NCBI GenBank assembly: GCA_030428825.1
Contig: JAUIEL010000402.1
Coordinates: 1 to 6,647, forward strand
DNA: 6,647 nt
DNA from: a bacterium
Lineage (GTDB): Bacteria > Planctomycetota > B15-G4 > JADJEK01
Reading direction: 5' to 3'
A program made the translations under genes and the position numbers. The notes under the pieces are model-generated. The model worked only from the letters and a program-made list of their open reading frames with translations, did no database searches and was not told where the DNA came from. Positions 1 to 6,089 of the stretch are shown in pieces; within the stretch, counting starts at the first letter, position 1; every line of letters starts with the position of its first letter.

Positions 1-1
1 G

Positions 2-1639
2 GGGGCGTGGAGGAACGTCGACGTCCGGCTGCGCGCGACGCTCGAGCCCGGGGCGATCGCCCAGGTGAGGCTCCGCGCCTCGAACGTCGACTGGGCGTTC
101 GGCGTGTCGTTCTTCCTCTCGACCGACGAGCGGTTCCCGAGCGGGTTCCGCGAGGAGTCGAAGATCGACTTCGTCCCGCTCGGCGAGGCGGCCCCCGTCG
201 TCCCGGCGTCCCGTCCCGTCACGGTCGAGATCGCGGCGCGCGGCCGGGAGTTCACGGCCGCGATCGACGGCGCGGTGGTCGCGCGGGCGGAGACGCGGCG
301 GTACGCGTCCGGCGGCGTGGTGATCCAGACCGTGAAGGGGAAGGCGGTCGTCGAGGGGGTGGAGATCCGACCCGTGGCGCTCGACGAGGCGCCGGTCACG
401 CGGACGCCCGACGTCGTCCGCGGCGCGGCGGCGCTCCTCGCGTTCCTGGTCGGCTTCGCCCTCCTCGCGGCGTGGCTCGTGCGCCTCTCGCCGGTCCGCA
501 CCTTCGAGGTCGCGGCGTTCGGGGTCGCGCCGTACGCGATCTTCCTCGCCACCGCCGCGCCGACCGGCGTCGTCGACGGAGTGCGGCTCGTCGCGCACGT
601 CGCGCTCTCGGCCCTCCTGCTGATCCTCCTCCCGTGCATCCACCGCGAGCGGCTCGACGGCCGACGCTACGCGGTCCTCCTGCTGGCGGTCTCGATCGGG
701 GCGGCGCTCGGGTACCGCGCCGCGACGCGCCGGGCGTGGCCGGCGGAGTTCGAGCAGGAGAACCTCCTCTCGGTCGTCGACTGGTCGGGGGAGCGGCTGG
801 AGCCGGACCTGATCCACTTCCAGCACCCCGCGCTGCGGCGGTGGAACGGCTACCTCGGAGACCACCGACTGCGTCTCGTCGGGCACGCGAGGGAGCCCGC
901 GCCCGGCACGGTCCGCGTCGCGTGCGCCGGGACGGCGAGCACGCACGGCTACTGGCTGAAGATCCCGTATCCGTACCGCCTCCAGCTCCTCCTGCAGCAG
1001 AGGAAGGTCCCCGCGGAGGTGATCGTGGCGGCGATCCCGAGCTCGACCGCGGCGCGGCTGTACGGGTTCGTGCGGAACGTGATCCTGGAGTACGAGCCGG
1101 ACGTCCTGACGCTGTCGCTCTACTCCGCCGACGTCGACGCGTTGACGCGGTTCGACGAGATGGCGTACCTCGACCGGATCACGGCCGAGGGGGCGCGCAC
1201 GACGTGGTTCGACCGGCTGCGCGATCGGATCGTCATGCGGTACGGGCAGTCGATGCTCTGGGAGTCGATCAAGGAGTTCGAGGAGCGACGAGACGCGCGC
1301 CGCCGGCCGCCGGAGCTCGACGCGGTGACCCGGTTCGAGGCGGTGCTCGAGCGGTACGCGGACCTGTGCGAGGAGCGGGGCGTGTCGCTGGTGCTGATCA
1401 TGGAGCCGGTGGCGGGAGGGCAAAACCGGCTCTGGAAGCACGCCTTCTACGACGCCATGATGCGGGTCGGCGAGCGGCGCGGCGTCCGCGTCGTCAACCC
1501 GACCCCCTATCTCAACAAGGAAGGCGGAGAGGAGCTGTTCATGGACGAGCTCCACCCGCTCGAGGTCGGCGCCCAGAAGATGGCGGAGGCGATCCTCCCC
1601 GGCGTGAACCAGACGATCGCGGAGCGGCGGGAGGATTGA
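2..1639 (+). CDS. Membrane-anchored SGNH-hydrolase-like protein with N-terminal jelly-roll-like domain (5' partial)
   Basis: The reading frame is open to the window edge, so the true start is outside; an internal GTG at 65 would cut into the first domain. About 545 residues are visible. Residues 1-125 look like a ConA/DUF1080-type beta-sandwich, with a WRNVDVRLRA-like first strand and an ASGGVVIQT strand near its end. Four hydrophobic segments follow at about 141-160, 171-187, 194-214 and 224-238. The C-terminal half (about 305-535) follows the SGNH/GDSL plan: block I GTASTHG at 310-316, an EPDVLTLSLYSADVD strand ending near 379, and block V DELHP at 515-519. With four membrane passes both flanking domains would sit on the same side, probably the periplasm. 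SGNH domains in such contexts often acylate, deacylate or otherwise modify polysaccharides, but several catalytic positions here are altered, so activity is uncertain. The gene ends in TGATG, overlapping the next start. Confidence 0.8.
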   Translation, partial: GAWRNVDVRLRATLEPGAIAQVRLRASNVDWAFGVSFFLSTDERFPSGFREESKIDFVPLGEAAPVVPASRPVTVEIAARGREFTAAIDGAVVARAETRRYASGGVVIQTVKGKAVVEGVEIRPVALDEAPVTRTPDVVRGAAALLAFLVGFALLAAWLVRLSPVRTFEVAAFGVAPYAIFLATAAPTGVVDGVRLVAHVALSALLLILLPCIHRERLDGRRYAVLLLAVSIGAALGYRAATRRAWPAEFEQENLLSVVDWSGERLEPDLIHFQHPALRRWNGYLGDHRLRLVGHAREPAPGTVRVACAGTASTHGYWLKIPYPYRLQLLLQQRKVPAEVIVAAIPSSTAARLYGFVRNVILEYEPDVLTLSLYSADVDALTRFDEMAYLDRITAEGARTTWFDRLRDRIVMRYGQSMLWESIKEFEERRDARRRPPELDAVTRFEAVLERYADLCEERGVSLVLIMEPVAGGQNRLWKHAFYDAMMRVGERRGVRVVNPTPYLNKEGGEELFMDELHPLEVGAQKMAEAILPGVNQTIAERRED

Positions 1640-2583
1640 TGCCGGACCTCGCGGCGGCGAAGACGATCCTCCGGCTCGCCGTGCTGCGGCGCTACTCGGC
1701 GTTCGTCGGCGTCTACGTCGACCGCCGGCCGCCGGTCCTCGTCTACCAGATGGGGAAGGTCGGCTCGTCCTCGGTCCGCAACTCGCTGCTCCTCCACGGC
1801 GTCACGCCGGTCCTCCACTTCCACTCGTTCTTCCCCGTGCGCGACTGGGACGCGGAGACGGCGCCGGTCGACGAGGCGCACCGGGACGACCTGCGGAAGG
1901 AGATCGCGCAGGCGGCGCGGGCGGACCGGGACGCGTCGTGGCGGACGCGCCTGAACGTCCGGTACCGCGAGTGGGCGTACAACCGGCGGGTGTTCGACCG
2001 GTACGTCCGCGGCGGGCGCCGGGCCGACGTCGTCACGTTGGTGCGCGACCCGGTCGCCGCGAACATCTCGATGTACTTCCAGCTCTTCCACGAGTACACG
2101 GGGCGGCGCTACGTCCCGGGCGAGTTCTCGACGGCCGAGCTGGTCGAGGACTTTCGCGCGCGCTACCCGCACTCGCGGCCGCTCACCTGGCTCGACGCCG
2201 AGCTGAAGGCGCACCTGGGGATCGACGTCTTCGAGACGCCGTTCCCGAGGGAGAAGGGGTGGGTCGCGATCGAGCGCGGGAACGTCCGGCTGCTCGTGCT
2301 GAAGTGCGAGGTCCCCGACGCGACCAAGAAGGCGGCGCTGGAGGAGTTCCTCGGGCTCGAGGGGCTGGAGATGGTCCGCAGCAACGTCGCCGGGAAGAAG
2401 GCGTACGCCGACCAGTACCGCGAGTTCCGGGAGCGGATGGTCTTCCCCGGCGAGTTCCTCGACGCGATGTACGGGTCGAAGTTCGCCGCCCACTTCTACG
2501 ACGAGGCGGAGCTCGAACGCTTCCGCGCCCGGTGGGCCGAGGAGGAGGCCGCGGGGACGAACGAGGGAGCCGCCGGCGCATGA
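1639..2583 (+). CDS. Sulfotransferase-fold protein, putative capsular polysaccharide synthesis (NKWYS-like) family
   Basis: The product has 314 residues. The ATG overlaps the upstream TGA by one base and is preceded by GGAGG at 1630-1634. Two PAPS-binding elements of the sulfotransferase fold are visible. The 5'-phosphosulfate loop is VYQMGKVGSSSV at residues 35-46. The 3'-phosphate motif is RDPVAANIS at 136-144, which keeps the RDP...S spacing. A later segment, W184 through ELKAHLGIDVF and a PF-x-REKGW stretch, and the C-terminal AHFYDEAELERFRARW, match what I recall of the family annotated as putative capsular polysaccharide synthesis protein. No signal peptide is present, as expected for a cytoplasmic PAPS-dependent enzyme. 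The likely role is sulfation of a surface glycan or related acceptor, but no acceptor can be read from the sequence. It is translationally coupled to both neighbours. The fold is well supported; the substrate is unknown. Confidence 0.8.
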   Translation: MPDLAAAKTILRLAVLRRYSAFVGVYVDRRPPVLVYQMGKVGSSSVRNSLLLHGVTPVLHFHSFFPVRDWDAETAPVDEAHRDDLRKEIAQAARADRDASWRTRLNVRYREWAYNRRVFDRYVRGGRRADVVTLVRDPVAANISMYFQLFHEYTGRRYVPGEFSTAELVEDFRARYPHSRPLTWLDAELKAHLGIDVFETPFPREKGWVAIERGNVRLLVLKCEVPDATKKAALEEFLGLEGLEMVRSNVAGKKAYADQYREFRERMVFPGEFLDAMYGSKFAAHFYDEAELERFRARWAEEEAAGTNEGAAGA

Positions 2584-4307
2584 CGTGGTCGTTGCTGAGG
2601 GAGATCGGGATCGACTACGTCGATCCGGCCGCGAGCGCCGCGGACACGCTGGGACTCCGCTACCCGGTCTTCGCCGAGCGGGCCGACGACGGGACGACCG
2701 TGATCGTCGACGAGACCGGGCTCTCCAAGAACCTCACCGTCCTGACCGAGTGCCGGACGGTGAGGGTCGACGCGGCGGGGCGGGCGGTGTGGGACTCGAT
2801 CGCCGCGGGGATCCACGACGGGTACGGCTGCGCGCTCGACGGCGGACGGACGGCGCTCCTGCGGCGCACGACGTGGGACCTCCTGATCCTCGACGCGGAC
2901 GGGTCGGAGCGGCGTCGGATCGACCTCTCGCTCGTCTCGCCGCACATGGCGCGCGTGGTCACCCGGACGGCGCGGGGGACGCTCCTCGTGTCGTTCATCG
3001 ACCACGTCTACCACGCGGAGATCGCCGAGCTCGACGAGGAGGGGCACCTCCTCTGGATGCTGCCGCAGGACCCGGAGAAGCCGATCGGCTGCCCGACGAA
3101 CGTGCAGCAGATCGAGGGGGGCGGCGTGCTGGTGACCGACGAGTTCTGCCACGTCGCCGCGGAGTACGGCCGCGACGGGCGGCTCGCCTGGCAGTACGGC
3201 GAACGTCGGAACCCGGCCGGCGGGACGAACCGTCTGTCGAACCCGATGGGCGCGCGGCGGCTCGCCGACGGGCGCCGCGTCGTCGCGGACACGCGGAACC
3301 ACCGGGTGCTCGCGATCGCGCCGGACGCGGACGGCGCGCACGAGGAGCTGGCGATCCCGGACGTCAACTCGCCGACGTCGATCGACCTCACGCGCGACGG
3401 GACGTGGCTCGTCTCCGACGCGGGGAACCGGCGGGTGATCGAGCTCGACGCCGACCTGAACGTCGTGCGGCAGTTCGGGCGGCCGCTCGCGCGGCGCCGC
3501 CCGTTCTCGTTCCCGCGGTCGGTCGAGGGGACCGGGGACGGCGCGTACGTCCTCGCCGACACCGCGTTCAACCGGGTCGTCTCGGTCACCGCCGCCGGCG
3601 CGATCGAGGACCTCGCGACGGCGGAGAGCGCGGGGCTCTTCTGGCCGCGGTGCGCTCGCGTCCTCGACGGCGGCGGCCTCCTGATCGCCGACGGCCGGCG
3701 CTCACGCGTCGTCGAGACCGGCCCGGACGGCGCGGTCGTCCGCGAGGTCGGCGTCGCGAGGCTCGCCGGCGGCGAGCGGAAGCTGAAGGATCCGCACGAC
3801 GTCCAGCTCCTCCCGAACGGCCACGTCCTCGTCGCCGACGCGTCGCTCGACCTCGTCCTCGAGCTCGATTGGGACGGGGCGGTCCATTGGGTCGCGGGGG
3901 AGCGGGAGGGGCACGCGCTCGCCGACCCGCACAGCGCGCAGGCGCTCGACGGCGGCGAGGTCGTCATCAGCGACACGAACGCGCATCGCCTGGTCTGGGT
4001 CGGCCGCGACGGGACGATCGTGCGCGAGCTGTCGGTGTTCCGGGACGGCGACCACCTCTATCGCCTGAACCGGCCGAAGCACGCCGCGGTCACCCCCGAC
4101 GGCCTCCTCGCGGTCGTCGCCTCGTTCAACAACCGCGTCCTCGCCGGCACGCCCGACGGCCGGCTCCGCTGGGTGCTCGACGAGGTCCCCGGCTCCCCCC
4201 TGCCGCAGCTTTCCCAGCCGCGCTGGGCGACCCTCCTCGGCCCGGACGAGGTGGTGGTGTCGGACCACTCGAACCACCGGCTGGTGCATCTGCGGCGGAC
4301 GCCGTAG
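2580..4307 (+). CDS. NHL/ASST-like beta-propeller repeat protein
   Basis: The product has 575 residues and starts at an ATG sharing ATGA with the upstream stop; GAGGGAG at 2563-2569 is a plausible ribosome binding site. Almost the whole protein is made of about twelve repeats of roughly 41-49 residues. The pattern is P-x-x-x-x-x-L-x-(D/N)G-x-x-L-V-(A/S)D-x-x-x-x-R-V-x-E-L-(D)xDGxxxW. Clear units include VVADTRNHRVLAI near residue 235, WLVSDAGNRRVIEL near 276, VLVADASLDLVLEL near 416 and VVVSDHSNHRLVHL at the C-terminus. The early units carry tryptophans after DGxL (LLWML, LAWQYG), recalling arylsulfotransferase (ASST) and PQQ-type propellers. No signal peptide or membrane segment is seen, which is unusual because many NHL proteins are exported. 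A scaffold or sensor role beside the sulfotransferase is possible. An ASST-type enzyme is an alternative, but I cannot assign a catalytic histidine. Propeller identity is firm; function is unknown. Confidence 0.85.
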   Translation: MTWSLLREIGIDYVDPAASAADTLGLRYPVFAERADDGTTVIVDETGLSKNLTVLTECRTVRVDAAGRAVWDSIAAGIHDGYGCALDGGRTALLRRTTWDLLILDADGSERRRIDLSLVSPHMARVVTRTARGTLLVSFIDHVYHAEIAELDEEGHLLWMLPQDPEKPIGCPTNVQQIEGGGVLVTDEFCHVAAEYGRDGRLAWQYGERRNPAGGTNRLSNPMGARRLADGRRVVADTRNHRVLAIAPDADGAHEELAIPDVNSPTSIDLTRDGTWLVSDAGNRRVIELDADLNVVRQFGRPLARRRPFSFPRSVEGTGDGAYVLADTAFNRVVSVTAAGAIEDLATAESAGLFWPRCARVLDGGGLLIADGRRSRVVETGPDGAVVREVGVARLAGGERKLKDPHDVQLLPNGHVLVADASLDLVLELDWDGAVHWVAGEREGHALADPHSAQALDGGEVVISDTNAHRLVWVGRDGTIVRELSVFRDGDHLYRLNRPKHAAVTPDGLLAVVASFNNRVLAGTPDGRLRWVLDEVPGSPLPQLSQPRWATLLGPDEVVVSDHSNHRLVHLRRTP

Positions 4308-4444
4308 AGGGCGACTCCTCCGCCGGCCGCCGCTTCATCGCTCGTCGGTCGCGCCGATCGACCCGCCGTTCGAGGTCCGTTGCGGCCGGACGGGATCCGT
4401 GTCATGCTGGAGGCGACGTCATCATCGAGAAAGGGGAACGAGAC
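4308..4444 (+). other. Intergenic region between the two gene blocks
   Basis: These 137 bases separate the coupled left operon from the beta-helix gene and are the only real gap in the window. They should hold the promoter and leader of the right block, but no convincing -35/-10 pair stands out. The best candidate, TTGCGG at 4380 with CATGCT at 4403, is weak. An ATG at 4404 opens a 24-codon reading frame that stops at TGA 4476-4478, overlapping the beginning of the downstream gene in another frame. No T-tailed hairpin follows the propeller gene. Confidence 0.5.
4432..4437 (+). promoter_or_regulatory. Ribosome binding site supporting the TTG start of the beta-helix gene
   Basis: AGGGGA lies seven bases before TTG 4445-4447. 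It is the best Shine-Dalgarno match near the start and is the main reason for choosing TTG over the internal ATG at 4484, which has no such site and would remove the signal peptide. Confidence 0.55.
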
Positions 4445-6079
4445 TTGCGCCTACCTACCTACCTACCCGCCTCCCTGATTCTAATGGCGTCGGCCCAGGC
4501 GGCTGACGGCGCGACGTGGTACGTGCATTCCGTCAACGGCCGGAACACCAACAGCGGCATGAGCTGGGCGACGGCGTTCAAGACGATCACGCACGCGCTG
4601 AATCAGGCCTCGGTCGCGAGCGGCGACACCATCGAGATCGCCGGGGGCCCCTATCGGTTCGACCCGAGCGCGACGTGGGTCAATCCCGAGGCGTTCCCGA
4701 TCCGCGCCAACGGCACGTTGACCGACATCACCTTGAAGGGGCGGGGCCAGCCCGTGATCAATGGGTACTACGAGAGCGGTCTTCCTGGCAACTACGTCAA
4801 CGCACCGTTCGGCGGCGCTTTCGCGACCTCCGATCTCGCACCCTGTCTGCTGATTCAGCACGGCTGGATCGTCCAGGGCCTGACGTTCGAGAACGGGGAG
4901 TACGACAAGACAGACGTGCCGTCCGTTCCGACCACGCCGATCCACGCCCGCGTCGTCGGGCTCCACGTCCTCGATTTGAGTCATCCCACGGCGACGGGGA
5001 CGGCGCGAATCGAGGATTGCGTCTTCGACGACAACTACGTCGGCGTGTACGTCCGAGACACGAACCCGAGCCTCCAGACCCCGACCCGTGTCGTCGACAT
5101 CGTCGATTGCTCGTTCGGCCAGCACGGTCCGGTTGCGGTCAACTCGAGCGACGCCACCGACCGAGGGCACCAGGGGATCCTGACGAACAACTACCGGTCG
5201 ATGACGCTGAACGTCACCGGTTGTTTCTTCGAGGGCGATCACGACGGGATCGAGAGCGCGAACGATCCGCTCAACGGCCTGGACGACGCGGTGGTGAACG
5301 TGACCGACTGCACGTTCAAGTCGGTCGAGAACGGCATGGAGATGTCCGACGGCGTCGTGACGGTGACCGGTTGCACGTTCGAGAAGTGCGAGGCGCAAGA
5401 CCCGGCTATCGGAGGGGTGGGATCGAACACGGCAGGTGAGAAGTTCTCGGCCGGAGTCGGACTCCGTGGCGCCGCGAACAACCCGGCGGGGAGCACGGTG
5501 ACGCTCCGGGAGAACTTCTTCGACCGCTGCCAGGTCGGGGTCTGGGCGGCGGCCGCGTTCGATGTGATCGACTTCGGGACCGGGCCGGCGGGAGCGGCCC
5601 GCGGGAACAACACGTTCCTGATGGACACGCAGTCGCCGTGGGACACCGGCGGGGCGTACCAGATCTACAACATCTCGTACGTCGGGATCTTCTCGACCAG
5701 CCAGACCCAGGTCGACGCGGTCGGGAACACGTTCACCTACGACGCGACGTACGGCCTGACCTATGGATTCAATCAGGGATGCGACCCGAACGGCCTGTAC
5801 GACTTCCTGGTCGCGCCGTACCCCTCCGGGATGGTGACGCCGTACGTCTTCCAAGACAACGCCGGGGTGAACGTCCAGACGAATACGGGGAACCCGTGCG
5901 GGACCTCGAACCCCTGTACCTGGGGGGACAAGCCGCAGTTCCGGCGGACGGTGGCGACCGTGGGGACGGGCGCGAACGCGAACCGTCCGTGGAACATCGC
6001 GACGGGTCAGCAGCCGATCCAGACGTGTGCCGGAAACCCGTGCGCAGGAATGGTCGCGCCGAGTGTTCGGGTCCGGTGA
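4445..6079 (+). CDS. Secreted right-handed parallel beta-helix protein
   Basis: The product has 544 residues from a TTG start. The N-terminus (MRLPTYLPASLILMASAQA, then ADG) is a plausible Sec signal peptide with an A-x-A cleavage site after residue 19. It is followed by the module common in secreted beta-helix (DUF1565/pectate-lyase-like) proteins: TWYVHSVNGRNTNSGMSWATAFKTI...GDTIEIAGGPY. From about residue 175 to 370 come helix coils with a recurring (V/I)xxC(T/V/S/F)F...NG(M/I/V) pattern, for example ARIEDCVFDDNYVGVYV, LNVTGCFFEGDHDGIES and VVTVTGCTFEKC. The C-terminal 100 residues contain cysteine pairs (GNPCGTSNPC and TCAGNPC) and show no recognisable sorting domain or membrane anchor. 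Such proteins are often polysaccharide-active or adhesive, but no catalytic motif is evident. The frame remains open upstream through the previous gene, which is a composition artefact. The next gene follows with overlapping translation signals. Confidence 0.82.
   Translation: MRLPTYLPASLILMASAQAADGATWYVHSVNGRNTNSGMSWATAFKTITHALNQASVASGDTIEIAGGPYRFDPSATWVNPEAFPIRANGTLTDITLKGRGQPVINGYYESGLPGNYVNAPFGGAFATSDLAPCLLIQHGWIVQGLTFENGEYDKTDVPSVPTTPIHARVVGLHVLDLSHPTATGTARIEDCVFDDNYVGVYVRDTNPSLQTPTRVVDIVDCSFGQHGPVAVNSSDATDRGHQGILTNNYRSMTLNVTGCFFEGDHDGIESANDPLNGLDDAVVNVTDCTFKSVENGMEMSDGVVTVTGCTFEKCEAQDPAIGGVGSNTAGEKFSAGVGLRGAANNPAGSTVTLRENFFDRCQVGVWAAAAFDVIDFGTGPAGAARGNNTFLMDTQSPWDTGGAYQIYNISYVGIFSTSQTQVDAVGNTFTYDATYGLTYGFNQGCDPNGLYDFLVAPYPSGMVTPYVFQDNAGVNVQTNTGNPCGTSNPCTWGDKPQFRRTVATVGTGANANRPWNIATGQQPIQTCAGNPCAGMVAPSVRVR
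4450..4467 (+). repeat. Tetranucleotide tract (CCTA)4.5 in the signal-peptide coding region
   Basis: Four full copies of CCTA plus CC lie two codons after the TTG start and encode the LPTYLP part of the signal peptide. Because the unit is not a multiple of three, any single-unit gain or loss shifts the frame. Tracts of this type switch surface-protein genes in some pathogens, but those are usually longer than four copies. Confidence 0.85.
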
Positions 6080-6084
6080 GGAGG
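6079..6084 (+). promoter_or_regulatory. Shine-Dalgarno of FG-GAP gene, overlapping upstream stop
   Basis: A full AGGAGG begins on the last base of the TGA stop (6077-6079) of the beta-helix gene. It sits five bases before ATG 6090 and only two before ATG 6087, which favours the second of the two tandem ATG codons. The arrangement implies translational coupling of the two genes. Confidence 0.75.
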
Positions 6085-6089
6085 AGATG

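Larger units (their letters stand above)
4404..4478 (+). other. Short leader ORF overlapping the start of the beta-helix gene (speculative)
   Basis: An ATG at 4404 begins a 24-residue frame (MLEATSSSRKGNETC..., ending in PPP) that passes through the CCTA tract and stops at TGA 4476-4478. It has only a weak upstream purine stretch (ACGGGA, 4390-4395). Gain of one 4-base repeat unit would remove this stop and fuse the frame to the beta-helix protein, giving a signal peptide with Arg and Lys before the hydrophobic core. It may be an untranslated accident or an alternative start in a switchable gene. Confidence 0.2.

Noticed and set aside
7..1638. Frame-1 open reading frame extending upstream of the sulfotransferase-like start
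   Set aside because: The upstream part is Arg/Pro-rich shadow of the SGNH-like gene; the conserved protein begins at the ATG at 1639 with a good Shine-Dalgarno.
1507..2493. Antisense frame of 328 codons opposite the sulfotransferase-like gene
   Set aside because: It is a composition shadow: no domains, no ribosome binding site, and full overlap with a gene showing conserved motifs.
4293..4325. Inverted repeat CGGCGGA / TCCGCCG around the propeller stop codon as a terminator
   Set aside because: The stem is only seven base pairs with a 19-base loop and no T-run follows; such GC pairings are expected by chance here.
4380..4408. TTGCGG - 17 bases - CATGCT as a sigma-70 promoter
   Set aside because: Each box matches the consensus at only three positions; in GC-rich DNA of an unknown phylum this is too weak to call, though a promoter somewhere in the gap is expected.
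2585..4444. Upstream extension of the beta-helix reading frame through the propeller gene, as a giant fusion protein
   Set aside because: The extension is low-complexity Arg/Gly/Pro-rich sequence overlapping a well-supported propeller gene in another frame, and a signal peptide with a good Shine-Dalgarno sits at 4445.
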